Source: Streptomyces sp. NBC_00239 (GTDB lineage Bacteria > Actinomycetota > Actinomycetes > Streptomycetales > Streptomycetaceae). Taken from it: 64,000 nucleotides of DNA. Below are positions 7,549 through 16,913 of this stretch, one piece after another. Position numbers and translations under genes: made by a program. The stretch covers positions 620,001 to 684,000 of the forward strand of contig NZ_CP108095.1 of the NCBI RefSeq assembly GCF_036194065.1, read 5' to 3'. Positions within the stretch are counted from its first letter, which is position 1. The number at the start of each line of letters is the position of its first letter. Below the pieces are notes generated by a model. That model was not told the DNA's origin. It worked only from the letters and a program-made list of their open reading frames with translations, and made no database searches.

Positions 7549-8801
7549 GGCGCCTCCCGGACCACGAGCCCGGCCCGGACGGTCGCGTACAGCGCGAGGC
7601 CGGCGAACGCGCCCGCACAGCCCAACGCCACCGTACGGCCCCCGTACGCCGCGACCAGCACGCCTGCCGCCACCGGCGCGAGCACCGCGACGCCCTGGCC
7701 GGCGGTGCCCAGTACCGTCCCCATCCGGGCCAGCAGCCGGTCGGGGGTGACCAGCACCGCCCGGGTCTGCAGCACCACCACCACAGACGGCACGATCAGC
7801 GACACCCCGCTCAGCAGCAGCCCGTACACCCACGTGCGGGACGCGAACGCGAGCCCGGCCGCCGTCGGCACCATGGCCCACGAGGCGGCCGTCACGATCC
7901 GCGCGGCCGGCACCCGCCGTACGAGCCACGGCGCGGCGAGCGAGCCCAGCAGGCCCCCGACGCCCGCCAGGGTGAGGATGAGCCCGATCGAGGAGGGGCT
8001 GGCGCCCTGCGCGTGGGAGGCGAACACCGCGTGGAAGTACAGCGCGCCGAGCAGTGCGTTGATCCCTGCGGTCCACACCACCACGAAGCGCAGGAAGGGC
8101 TCGGCGCACACGAAGCGCAGCCCTTCGGCGAGGTCACGGGTGAAGGAGGCGGCCGGACCCTCCCGTTCGGGTGTCAGGTCCGCGCGGATCGCCTTGGTCA
8201 ACACCGCCACCAGCAGGAACGAGGCCGCGTCCGCGAGCAGTGGCACCCACCGCGCCAGCTGGTACAGCACGCCGCCCAGGGTCGGCCCGACGATCTGCAC
8301 CGCCTGGTCGCGGGCCTGTAGATATCCGATCGCCCGGGCGTACCCGTCGGGCGGCACCAGCCGCCGGATGGTCCCGGAGGCCGCCGCGCCGTAGGCGGCG
8401 CTTGCCGCCTGCTCGACCACGGCCGCGGCCAGCACGTGGACGAGGACGACGTGACCGAGGGCCACGGCCGCGAACACCGATCCCATGGCGCCCGCCGCGA
8501 CCAGGGCCGCCGTGTACATCATCGGCTTGCGCGGCCACCGGTCGGCGAACACGCCCGCGACCGGTGAGACCACCAGTCCGCTGACCAGTGCGACCGACGC
8601 GACGAGTCCGGCGAGCCCGGCCGAATGTCCGGCGCCCAGCAGGATCAGCGGAAGAAAGAGGGAGGACGCGCAGGTGCCGAGACCGTCGACGGCGCCCGCC
8701 GCCCAGAAGAGCGAGAAATCACGTATTCGGAACGGAGACGAGGGCGGTGCTTTCGATAATTCAGGGCCGGAGGGTCTTAACTTCTCCTCGGCCTCGCCCA
8801 T
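7545..8801 (-). CDS. MFS transporter, probable exporter of the RiPP product
   Basis: This 418-residue major facilitator protein has multiple hydrophobic segments and the typical loop motif FADRWPRK between helices two and three. It is the first gene of the minus-strand peptide operon and overlaps the peptidase gene by four bases. The ATG at 8801 is preferred over the adjacent TTG at 8804. Codons 8 and 15 are both TTA, the rare leucine codon read by the bldA tRNA in Streptomyces. Translation of this leading gene, and through coupling the peptidase, could therefore be limited to late growth. Export of the mature peptide is inferred from context. Confidence 0.85.
   Translation of the reverse strand: MGEAEEKLRPSGPELSKAPPSSPFRIRDFSLFWAAGAVDGLGTCASSLFLPLILLGAGHSAGLAGLVASVALVSGLVVSPVAGVFADRWPRKPMMYTAALVAAGAMGSVFAAVALGHVVLVHVLAAAVVEQAASAAYGAAASGTIRRLVPPDGYARAIGYLQARDQAVQIVGPTLGGVLYQLARWVPLLADAASFLLVAVLTKAIRADLTPEREGPAASFTRDLAEGLRFVCAEPFLRFVVVWTAGINALLGALYFHAVFASHAQGASPSSIGLILTLAGVGGLLGSLAAPWLVRRVPAARIVTAASWAMVPTAAGLAFASRTWVYGLLLSGVSLIVPSVVVVLQTRAVLVTPDRLLARMGTVLGTAGQGVAVLAPVAAGVLVAAYGGRTVALGCAGAFAGLALYATVRAGLVVREAP
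8757..8780 (-). other. Two TTA leucine codons at the start of the operon-leading MFS gene
   Basis: The in-frame TTA codons are at 8780-8778 (codon 8) and 8759-8757 (codon 15). A scan of all called genes in this window found only one other in-frame TTA, in ramR. In Streptomyces such codons are normally read by the tRNA encoded by bldA, which accumulates late in development. Confidence 0.85.
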
Positions 8802-8889
8802 CAACTATCCCGCCCGGAGGGAATTGCCGACGCGAACGCACCCACAATGCCCCCTGTAATAGGCGGACTTACGGTTGTTGAGGGTTGCG

Positions 8890-8918
8890 ATCGTAGCGAA
8901 CACGTACACCCGTCACAA
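8890..8918 (-). promoter_or_regulatory. Candidate promoter of the RiPP operon
   Basis: On the minus strand there is TTGTGA (8918-8913), a 17-base spacer and TACGAT (8895-8890), a fair match to a vegetative sigma-factor promoter. It would give a leader of roughly 80 bases before the MFS start at 8801. The surrounding 8805-8965 region is visibly richer in A and T than the rest of the window. This is a pattern match only. Confidence 0.4.
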
Positions 8919-8984
8919 CACCCACGTTCGAATGGGGTTCCTGATCAAGGAATGGGTTTTTTTGAGGGCGCCCGCGCAACCGGC

Positions 8985-9341
8985 TCAGGCGTAGCGGCGC
9001 TGCGGACCGCGGACCAGGCCGGCCTCGGTTTCAGTGAGGTGGGGATCCCCCAGCCGCCGCTCGGTGGCGACCGGCATGCCCGTGCGCGGGTCGGTCCCGC
9101 AGGAGCGGGCCACGGCCCGCAGGAAGCCCCGGATCAGCAGCCGCTCGTGCGGTCGCAGCACGATGCCGCGGAGGATGACGAAGGTCATGGCCACATCGAC
9201 CTCGGGGCGGCCGACGCGGGCGGTGGTCCAGTCGATGGCCCTCGGACCGCGGTCCGTGAGGATGACGTTCTCCGGGTGCAGGTCGAGGTGCAGCAGGCGC
9301 TGCCACCTGGCTCTCCTTCCGGCTCCGCTCCCACTGACCAC
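8985..9341 (-). pseudogene. C-terminal remnant of an APH-type phosphotransferase
   Basis: The translated stretch includes LLHLDLHPENVILTDRGP followed by AIDWTTARVGRPEVDVA. These are the catalytic loop (HxDxxxxN) and the metal-binding IDW block of aminoglycoside-phosphotransferase/homoserine-kinase-like enzymes. In intact members about 180 residues, including the nucleotide-binding lobe, precede this point. Here the frame opens only 16 codons upstream, and the space up to lpdA holds a terminator instead. It is best read as a decayed gene whose product would lack ATP-binding elements. Confidence 0.6.
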
Positions 9342-9351
9342 CGGGCGAAGC

Positions 9352-9401
9352 GGGGCCGGCCGGTTGCGCTCGCACCGTGCGGCGGGAGCGCGGCCGGCCC
9401 C
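9352..9401 (-). terminator. Probable terminator of lpdA
   Basis: An 11-base perfect inverted repeat, GGGGCCGGCCG (9352-9362) and CGGCCGGCCCC (9391-9401), encloses a 28-base loop about 26 bases past the lpdA stop codon. There is no T-run, as is common for actinobacterial terminators. Confidence 0.55.
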
Positions 9402-9426
9402 GGAAGAGCGGGGTTCGGGAAGGGAA

Positions 9427-10830
<1,404 letters not shown>

Positions 10831-11005
10831 GCGACTTCCTTAGCGTGGGAGCGGCGAGCGGCTGGGCAGGGCGTTCGGCACCCGTCCCGACGTGCCGCTG
10901 CGGTGAACGAGTGCGAGCGTAATCTCCCGTGTCCAGGCCGTGCCACAGGTGTTCGGACGCGCCGAAGGCCCCTCCGTCCCGTTCGAGCGAGGGGCGGGGC
11001 GGGGT

Positions 11006-11045
11006 GGGCCGATGTCGCGCACGCCACCGTGCGCGACATCGGCCC
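11006..11045 (-). terminator. Perfect 18-bp inverted repeat downstream of the reductase gene
   Basis: The arms GGGCCGATGTCGCGCACG (11006-11023) and their exact complement (11028-11045) flank a CCAC loop. It lies 51 bases past the stop of the minus-strand reductase gene and about 180 bases upstream of lpdA, so it most likely ends the reductase transcript. No T-run follows. Confidence 0.65.
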
Positions 11046-11095
11046 CCCGCACGTCTTGCGCGGGGCCGGACGGCCCCGGCGTCTCGGGGCGCGCT

Positions 11096-11740
11096 TCAGT
11101 CCGCGCGCCCGGTACCGCGATCGGGCGCGCTCATGTCCCCGGTCGCGGGCGTGCCGTCGGCGAGCCCGTAGCGCAGGTACACCGCGCCCTTCGGGCCGGC
11201 CGCCGGCGGTTCGAGGAGCGTGAGGTTCGTGGGAACCGCGCCCTGGTCGAACACCTTCTTCCCGGTGCCGAGCACGATCGGGTACACCCAGAGGTCGAGG
11301 CGGTCGAAGAGCTTCTCGCGCAGGAGGCTCTGCACCAGGTTCAGACTCCCGACGACCTTCACGTGCTCGTGCCGGTCACGGACCTCGCGCACCGCGCGCG
11401 CCAGATCCGGGCCGAGGTGCGTGGACCCGGCCCACGAGAGGTCGGGCGTGCCGCGGGAGGCCACGTACTTCGGGACGCCGTTGAAGAGCGTGGCGATCTC
11501 GTTGTCCTCGCCGCCCTCCTGGTGCGGCCAGTAGGCGGCGAAGATGTCGTACGTCCGCCGGCCCAGGAGGAGGGCGTCCGTGCCCTCGTACGCGGCGCCG
11601 ATCTGCTCCCCTGCCGCCTCGTCCAGCAGGGGCGCCTGCCAGCCGCCGAACGGGAAACCCGCCGGGTCCTCGTCGGGGCCGCCGGGCGCCTGCCCGACGA
11701 GGTCGAGGGTGGCGAACAGCTCGATGTGGATCATGCCCAA
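11096..11740 (-). CDS. Dihydrofolate reductase / RibD C-terminal family protein
   Basis: This 214-residue NADPH-dependent reductase-like protein is of the RibD C-terminal type. It carries IHIELFATLDLVGQ at the N-terminus, GRRTYDIFAAYWP near residue 65 and KVVGSLNLVQSLL near residue 130, which are the usual core strands and the NADPH-contact region. Streptomyces carry many such paralogues with unknown substrates. A true folate role is unlikely because the family name reflects fold only. The TTG at 11740 has GAGGAG six bases upstream. The ATG at 11734 is the alternative and removes two residues. Confidence 0.8.
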   Translation of the reverse strand: MGMIHIELFATLDLVGQAPGGPDEDPAGFPFGGWQAPLLDEAAGEQIGAAYEGTDALLLGRRTYDIFAAYWPHQEGGEDNEIATLFNGVPKYVASRGTPDLSWAGSTHLGPDLARAVREVRDRHEHVKVVGSLNLVQSLLREKLFDRLDLWVYPIVLGTGKKVFDQGAVPTNLTLLEPPAAGPKGAVYLRYGLADGTPATGDMSAPDRGTGRAD

Positions 11741-11792
11741 GGCATACTCCTCATGAGTGGGTGGTCCCCCGGTTCGTCCGGCCCGGCGCGGG

Positions 11793-12101
11793 TCAGCCGA
11801 GGCGCTCCTGGTCCTGGATGTCGCAGTCGGTGTAGACCGTCGGCCGGGTCATGAGCGCCGAGAGCTGCCGGGCCAGTTCGCCGGTCTCGGGCGCGTCGCT
11901 GTTGGCCATGGCCGTCTCGTACGAGTCGAACTCGACCACGGCCAGGTAGCGGTTGGGGTTGGCCCGGTCCTTGAGCAGGGAACGGGCGGCGGGGGCACCC
12001 GTCCGGCCCTGCGAGCGGGCCTGCTCCTCGTACGCGCGCAGAAGCTCGCGCACCTCGTCGATGCGCTCGGTCTCGAAATCGATGATCTGCGCGAACTTCA
12101 T
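11793..12101 (-). CDS. Small ferredoxin-like fold protein, possible monooxygenase-type dimer
   Basis: The 102-residue cytoplasmic protein MKFAQIIDFETERIDEVREL... has the strand-helix pattern of dimeric alpha/beta-barrel proteins. The segment NRYLAVVEFDSYETAMANSD resembles the central strand of antibiotic-biosynthesis-monooxygenase-like proteins. No catalytic residue can be named. The ATG at 12101 has AGGAGG upstream. It is followed, some 52 bases on, by the start of the reductase-like gene on the same strand, so the two may be co-transcribed. Confidence 0.7.
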   Translation of the reverse strand: MKFAQIIDFETERIDEVRELLRAYEEQARSQGRTGAPAARSLLKDRANPNRYLAVVEFDSYETAMANSDAPETGELARQLSALMTRPTVYTDCDIQDQERLG

Positions 12102-12264
12102 GTGCCGGCTCCTCCTGGCGCGGGCGGCCCACGGCGCGGGCCGGCCTCCTGCCGCCAGCAAACACCGCCGCGCCCGCCACCCCGGGCTCACACGCCGTCG
12201 TCGCGACGATTCCGCGAGCCTGGCAGACGGCCGGCTGCGAACGGGCACCCGATAGGTTGCAGCC

Positions 12265-12813
12265 ATGACTGAACTCGGACACGTCACCTGGCCGACTGCC
12301 CCGATAAGGACCGAACGGCTCGTGCTCCGCGAGTCCGAGGCCCGGGACCGCGCGGCGTTCATCGAGCTGTTCTCCTCGCCGGACGTGCACACGTACCTCG
12401 GAGGCCCTCGGCCTCGTGCCGAACTCGAACGCGCGGTGCCCGAGGTGCCCGGCCGGCGCCCCGGCGTCTTCGTGATCGATCTCGACGGAGCGATGATCGG
12501 CACGGTCTCGCTCGATCGGCGCGACGCGGAGCGTCCGGGGCACGTCCTTCCGGATGTGGGGGAGGTCGAACTCGGCTACATGCTCCTGCCGCACGCGTGG
12601 GGACGCGGGTACGCCGCCGAAGCGTGCGCGGCGGCGCTCGACTGGTGCGCCGCCGCGCTGCCCGGCGAGCCGGTGGTGCTCTGCACCCAGACGGCCAACG
12701 ACCGCTCGATGCGCCTCGCGGTGAAGCTGGGGTTCACCGAGGTGGAGCGGTTCGAGGAGTACGGCGCCGAGCAGTGGTTCGGCGTGCGGCCCGCCGGCAC
12801 GCCGTCCGGTTGA
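12265..12813 (+). CDS. GNAT family N-acetyltransferase, RimJ/RimL type
   Basis: This 182-residue acetyltransferase has IRTERLVLRESEARD at the start, a beta-strand pair around VFVIDLDGAMIGTVSLDRR, and the acetyl-CoA pyrophosphate-binding loop HAWGRGYAAEACAAALDW near residue 112. NDRSMRLAVKLGFTEVERF at the C-terminus is the typical RimJ/RimL ending. Substrates could be protein N-termini or small amines. It converges with the CMD-family gene downstream and diverges from the small monooxygenase-like gene. Confidence 0.88.
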   Translation: MTELGHVTWPTAPIRTERLVLRESEARDRAAFIELFSSPDVHTYLGGPRPRAELERAVPEVPGRRPGVFVIDLDGAMIGTVSLDRRDAERPGHVLPDVGEVELGYMLLPHAWGRGYAAEACAAALDWCAAALPGEPVVLCTQTANDRSMRLAVKLGFTEVERFEEYGAEQWFGVRPAGTPSG

Positions 12814-12858
12814 GCCCCCGGATCGGTTCGGGCGGGCGGGCCGCAGGCGGATGTCGGG

Positions 12859-13350
12859 TCAGTCCCACTGCTCGTCGGCGAGGGAGGTGACCGGCTGGGG
12901 CTTGCCGATGACGGCCACCGCGATGAAGAAGTTGATCTGGCCGATCGCGATCGTGAGGGTGGCGAGCGCCTTGTCGTCGTAGTGCTTCGCCACCTCCGCG
13001 TACAGCTCGTCCCCGACCCGCTCCCGGCCGTGCGGGGCCGGCTGGAGGGTCGCCTCCACCAGGGCGAGCGCGGCGCGTTCGGCGTCGGTGAAGTACGGGG
13101 CGTCCTGCCAGGAGGAGACCGCGGTGATGCGCTCCTCGGACTCCCCCGCCTTGCGCAGGAAAGCGGTGTTGAGAACGGTCAGGTAGGTGTTGCCGACGAT
13201 CTGCCCGGCACGCAGGTGCACCAGGCTCATCGTGGCGCGCGGCACGGAACGGTTCCCGGTGGCGCGGAAGAGCGCCGCGCTGATGTCGTTCAGCTCCGGA
13301 ACGAACTCGCCCGGGTTCGGCATCCGCGAGATGGGGGTGCTGTGCGTCAT
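12859..13350 (-). CDS. Carboxymuconolactone decarboxylase family protein
   Basis: The 163-residue protein resembles AhpD/CMD proteins (MPNPGEFVPELNDISAALFR, then SLVHLRAGQIVGNTYLTVL). The active-site position, which in peroxidase-active AhpD reads CxxC, is occupied here by residues without Cys. A peroxiredoxin-reductase role is therefore unlikely, and it should be placed among CMD proteins of unknown function. The ATG at 13350 has AAGGAGAG upstream, and the in-frame extension to 13428 has no support. Confidence 0.8.
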   Translation of the reverse strand: MTHSTPISRMPNPGEFVPELNDISAALFRATGNRSVPRATMSLVHLRAGQIVGNTYLTVLNTAFLRKAGESEERITAVSSWQDAPYFTDAERAALALVEATLQPAPHGRERVGDELYAEVAKHYDDKALATLTIAIGQINFFIAVAVIGKPQPVTSLADEQWD

Positions 13351-13578
13351 GGCTGCTGCTCTCCTTCGGTCGGCCTGATCGGCGCCTTCACAGCACTGAC
13401 GGACCGGGCGCGGAGAGTGTGACGGCACGCGGAGACTCTTTTTCCGCGTCGTTCAGGGGAGTGCGATGGCGGCGTCGAGGCCGGCCGCGGGCCTCAGCAG
13501 CACGCCCCGGGCCGGAAGTTGACAACGTTTCAGCTTCAGTGGGCCGGAAATGTGGCCGAAAGACTTCCAGCATGCTGC

Positions 13579-13600
13579 GACATGTGAAATTTTACATGTC
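13579..13600 (+). promoter_or_regulatory. AT-rich palindrome upstream of the collagenase gene
   Basis: Arms GACATGT (13579-13585) and ACATGTC (13594-13600) flank GAAATTTT. Twenty of 22 positions are symmetric and the site is much richer in A/T than its surroundings. It lies 59 bases before the collagenase start and looks like a repressor operator or promoter element. The region 13351-13658 otherwise shows no gene. Confidence 0.5.
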
Positions 13601-13658
13601 ACACGTCAACGCTTCGTGTCCCCAGCACGCGGCACAACGGCCCCGGAGGCCCCCACAG

Positions 13659-15998
13659 ATGCATCCGTTCCGGATATCGAAGGCCAACGCGCAGAGACTT
13701 CCGGCGCTCGGCGCGGCCGTCTTCATCACGCTCGGCCTGTTCACGCCACCGAGCCAGGCCGCCTCCGCCGGCGCCACGGCCCCTGCCCCGGCGGGCTCGA
13801 ACGCACGAGCAGCCGCGGCCTCGGCGCCGCGGTCGATCCCGGTCCCCAAGTCGCCCGATGCGATGAGCAACGGCTCCCGTTTCCGGATCTCCTCGCAGGA
13901 CAGTGCCGAGGAGTCCGCCCCGGCGCCCGCCCCCGCCGTCAAGCCCGTCAAGCCCACCAAGGGCTCCAAGCAGTCCACGGCGGCCGCCGCCGACGAGTGC
14001 GGCGACCTCTCCGGCGTGATCAACGCCTCGGGCAGCGCACTGGTCCAGCAGCTCAAGGCCCTCCCCCGGATCACCTGTACGTACCCGCTGTTCAACCTCA
14101 CCGGTGACAACGCCCGCAAGGCCTTCCGCGAACCCCAGATGGTGACCGTCGCCAACGCGCTGCGCGACGCCTCCGCCACCTACTCGGGCGGCAACAGCGC
14201 CGCCATCGGGCAGCTGGTGCTGTTCCTGCGCGCCGGCTACTACGTGCAGGACAACAACGCGGACGTCGTCGGCGACTACGGCACCGCGCTGGACGGCGCG
14301 GCCCGCGGCGCGCTGGACGCCTTCTTCGCCTCCCCGCGCAGCAAGGACGTCACCGACGCCAACGGCGAGATCCTCAACGAGGTCGTCACGCTGATCGACA
14401 GCACCCACGCGGCCGGCCGGTACGCCGGCGTCGTCAAGTGGATGCTCGGCAGCTACGACGGCACCTGGCCCGCCCAGATGAACCTCGCCATGCAGCACGT
14501 CGAGTGGGTCGTCGAGAACGGCTTCAAGGCCAAGAACGACGACCGCGGCTGGCGGGCCGCCCTCAAGGCCGACCCCGCCATCCTCACCACCTGGGCCGGC
14601 TTCATCACCCGCAACAGCGCGCAGCTGAACCGCCTTGACGTGGTCAGCAACGTCGGCCGCTTCCTCGGCTACGCCCTCGACGTCCCCGAGCTCAAGGACC
14701 GGGTCCGGCCGCTGCTGAAGGACCTGATCAACCGCTACCCGAACGTCGGCCCCACCGCGCCGATCACCATGAACCTGGGCTGGTACACGCGCCAGTACGA
14801 CAGGAACAACTGCGCGGCCTACGCCATCTGCGACCTGGGCGACCGCGTGCTCCCGGCGATCCTGCCGATCCAGCACACGTGCACCCCGGACCTGAAGATC
14901 CGCGCCCAGGACATGTCCCCCGGACAGCTGGCCGGCACCTGCACCAGCCTGGTCAACCAGGACGCCTACTTCCACCGGGTCATCGGCGACAAGGGCGCGA
15001 TCCCCGGTGACGTGAACACCAACCTGGAGGTCGTCGTCTTCGACGACTACACCCAGTACTCGCTGTACGCCTGGGCCATCTACAACATCGACGTCGACAA
15101 CGGCGGCATGTACGAGGAGGGCAACCCGGCCGCCGCCGGCAACCAGGCCCGCTTCATCGCCCACGAGGCCCACTGGCTGCGCCCGGACTTCCAGATCTGG
15201 AACCTCAACCACGAGTACACCCACTACCTCGACGGCCGCTACAACATGTACGGCGACTTCGACGCGAGCCTGACCACGCCGACCATCTGGTGGGTCGAGG
15301 GCATCGCCGAGAACATCTCGTTCGGCTACCGCAACCAGCGCAACGCCGACGCGATCGCCGAGGCCGACAAGAAGACGTACAGGCTCAGCGAGCTGTTCGA
15401 CACCGTGTACGGCCAGGACGAGGACCCCGAGGTCAACTCGAGCCGGGTCTACCGCTGGGGCTTCCTCGCGGTCCGCTACATGCTCCAGGCGCACCCCGCC
15501 GACGTCCAGACCGTCCTCGGCAAGTACCGCTCCGGTGACTGGAACGGTGCCCGCACCTTCCTGAAGCAGACCATCGGCACCGGCTACGACGCCGGCTTCG
15601 CCACCTGGCTGACGACCGCCTGCGCGACCGACGACTGCGGACCCCTGCCGGAGGCCCCGTCCACCCCGCTGTGCACCATCAGCGACCCCCGCCAGTTCGA
15701 CAAGAACTGCCGCCGGGACAACCTCGCGGCCGCCGCCGGCAACTACAGCTACCACTTCGTGTACCTGCCGGCCGGGCTCAAGGAGCTGACCATCACCAGC
15801 AGCGGCGGCACCGGCAACGCCGACCTGTACTACGGCGGCGGCAGCTGGGCCACCACCGGCAACTACCGGGCGAAGTCCACCAACGCCGGCAACGGCGAGA
15901 CCCTGACGATCGCCGACCCGCCGTCCGGCTGGGTCTACTTCAGCCTCGCCGCCGCGCAGGACTTCAGCGGCGTGAGCGTCTCCACGCAGTCCAAGTGA
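13659..15998 (+). CDS. Secreted M9 family collagenase-type metallopeptidase
   Basis: This 779-residue secreted protease begins with a signal peptide (ALGAAVFITLGLFTPPSQAASA). An N-terminal M9 activator-like domain follows, then a zinc-peptidase domain with HEYTH near residue 518 and the third ligand Glu in WVEGIAEN near 545. The C-terminal pre-peptidase-like beta-sandwich (about 675-779, GGTGNADLYYGGGSW) is common in secreted bacterial proteases and binds collagen or other substrates. The ATG at 13659 gives the signal peptide directly. Upstream in-frame ATGs near 13572 would add an unlikely N-terminal tail and lie within the palindrome region. A convergent response-regulator gene follows after a shared terminator. 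Confidence 0.9.
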   Translation: MHPFRISKANAQRLPALGAAVFITLGLFTPPSQAASAGATAPAPAGSNARAAAASAPRSIPVPKSPDAMSNGSRFRISSQDSAEESAPAPAPAVKPVKPTKGSKQSTAAAADECGDLSGVINASGSALVQQLKALPRITCTYPLFNLTGDNARKAFREPQMVTVANALRDASATYSGGNSAAIGQLVLFLRAGYYVQDNNADVVGDYGTALDGAARGALDAFFASPRSKDVTDANGEILNEVVTLIDSTHAAGRYAGVVKWMLGSYDGTWPAQMNLAMQHVEWVVENGFKAKNDDRGWRAALKADPAILTTWAGFITRNSAQLNRLDVVSNVGRFLGYALDVPELKDRVRPLLKDLINRYPNVGPTAPITMNLGWYTRQYDRNNCAAYAICDLGDRVLPAILPIQHTCTPDLKIRAQDMSPGQLAGTCTSLVNQDAYFHRVIGDKGAIPGDVNTNLEVVVFDDYTQYSLYAWAIYNIDVDNGGMYEEGNPAAAGNQARFIAHEAHWLRPDFQIWNLNHEYTHYLDGRYNMYGDFDASLTTPTIWWVEGIAENISFGYRNQRNADAIAEADKKTYRLSELFDTVYGQDEDPEVNSSRVYRWGFLAVRYMLQAHPADVQTVLGKYRSGDWNGARTFLKQTIGTGYDAGFATWLTTACATDDCGPLPEAPSTPLCTISDPRQFDKNCRRDNLAAAAGNYSYHFVYLPAGLKELTITSSGGTGNADLYYGGGSWATTGNYRAKSTNAGNGETLTIADPPSGWVYFSLAAAQDFSGVSVSTQSK

Positions 15999-16037
15999 GC
16001 CGGCCCGCCGGGGCCTGACCCACGACGGCGGTACGGC

Positions 16038-16071
16038 GGTCCCCGCCATCCGATCACGGATGGCAGGGGCC
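16038..16071. terminator. Shared terminator between collagenase and response regulator genes
   Basis: Stem arms GGTCCCCGCCATCCG (16038-16052) and CGGATGGCAGGGGCC (16057-16071) pair with one mismatch around an ATCA loop. It lies between two convergent genes and can serve both. Confidence 0.6.
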
Positions 16072-16082
16072 GCCGTCCGTCG

Positions 16083-16787
16083 TCAGTGCGGCGCCACCAG
16101 CTTGATGCCGACGCCCCGCACGGTGCGCAGGTAGCGCGGCGCGGAGGCCCGTTCGCCGAGTTTGCGGCGCAGCGCGGAGACGTGCACGTCGATGGTCTGG
16201 TCCTCGATGTAGGCCTCCCGCCACACGTCGGCGAGCAGCCGGCGCCGGGACACCACCGTGCCGGCGTGCCGGGCCAGGAAGGCCAGGAGGTCGAACTCCC
16301 GCCGGGTGAGGGGCAGTTCACGACCCGCCAGGTGGGCCGAGCGGGCCAGCGGGTCCACGGTGAGCTCCCCGACCGTGACCGGGCGCATCGGGTCGGCGGC
16401 CGCGGCCTGTCCGGCGGCCGGGCAGGGGGCGGTGCGTCGGAGGACCGCCGCGAGGCGGGCGACGAGCTGGGCCCCGGAGAACGGTTTGACCAGGTAGTCG
16501 TCGGCGCCCGCGTTCAGCAGTTTGACGATCTCGTTCTCGTCGTCGCGGGCGGTGGCCACCACCACCGGCACGTTCGATATGCCCCGGATCATGCGGAGGG
16601 CGTCTCCCCCGTCCAGGTCGGGCAGGCCGAGGTCGAGCACGACGGCGTCCAGCGCGCCCTGAGTCACCTCGCGCAGGGCCCCGAATCCGTCTCCCGTGCT
16701 GCGCACCGTGTGGCCGTGCTCCGAGAGGATGTCCATGAGGGAGGCACGGATGCTGGGGTCGTCTTCGACCACGAGTACGCACGGCAT
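16083..16787 (-). CDS. OmpR-family response regulator
   Basis: The 234-residue regulator has a receiver domain (VLVVEDDPSIRASL, with the phosphate-acceptor Asp in VVLDLGLPDLDG and the conserved Lys in YLVKPFSG). A winged-helix DNA-binding domain follows (LTRREFDLLAFLARHAGTVV, then IDVHVSALRRKLGE). No kinase gene lies next to it. The nearest histidine kinase is at 22.3-23.7 kb on the other strand, with the thiol-relay genes between, so the pair may have been split. ATG 16787 is chosen; GTG 16796 adds three residues. Confidence 0.9.
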   Translation of the reverse strand: MPCVLVVEDDPSIRASLMDILSEHGHTVRSTGDGFGALREVTQGALDAVVLDLGLPDLDGGDALRMIRGISNVPVVVATARDDENEIVKLLNAGADDYLVKPFSGAQLVARLAAVLRRTAPCPAAGQAAAADPMRPVTVGELTVDPLARSAHLAGRELPLTRREFDLLAFLARHAGTVVSRRRLLADVWREAYIEDQTIDVHVSALRRKLGERASAPRYLRTVRGVGIKLVAPH

Positions 16788-16913
16788 GGCGGACACCCTA
16801 CAGTCGCCCTGCCACGGCCCGGCCGGTACGTTCCCGGGTGCGCCGCGGGGCGCCCGGCTACGGGAAACAACAGGTCAACGGGGTGGCGGCAGCCGCGCGC
16901 AGGCCGCTTCGGA

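Noticed and set aside
8956..8962. Run of T bases as a terminator of the kinase remnant
   Set aside because: The T-run is on the plus strand and is not preceded there by a good stem. The short TTCCT/AGGAA repeat beside it is too weak to call.
11006..11045. 18-base inverted repeat as an insertion-sequence end
   Set aside because: There is no transposase and no second copy nearby, and its position after a gene fits a terminator.
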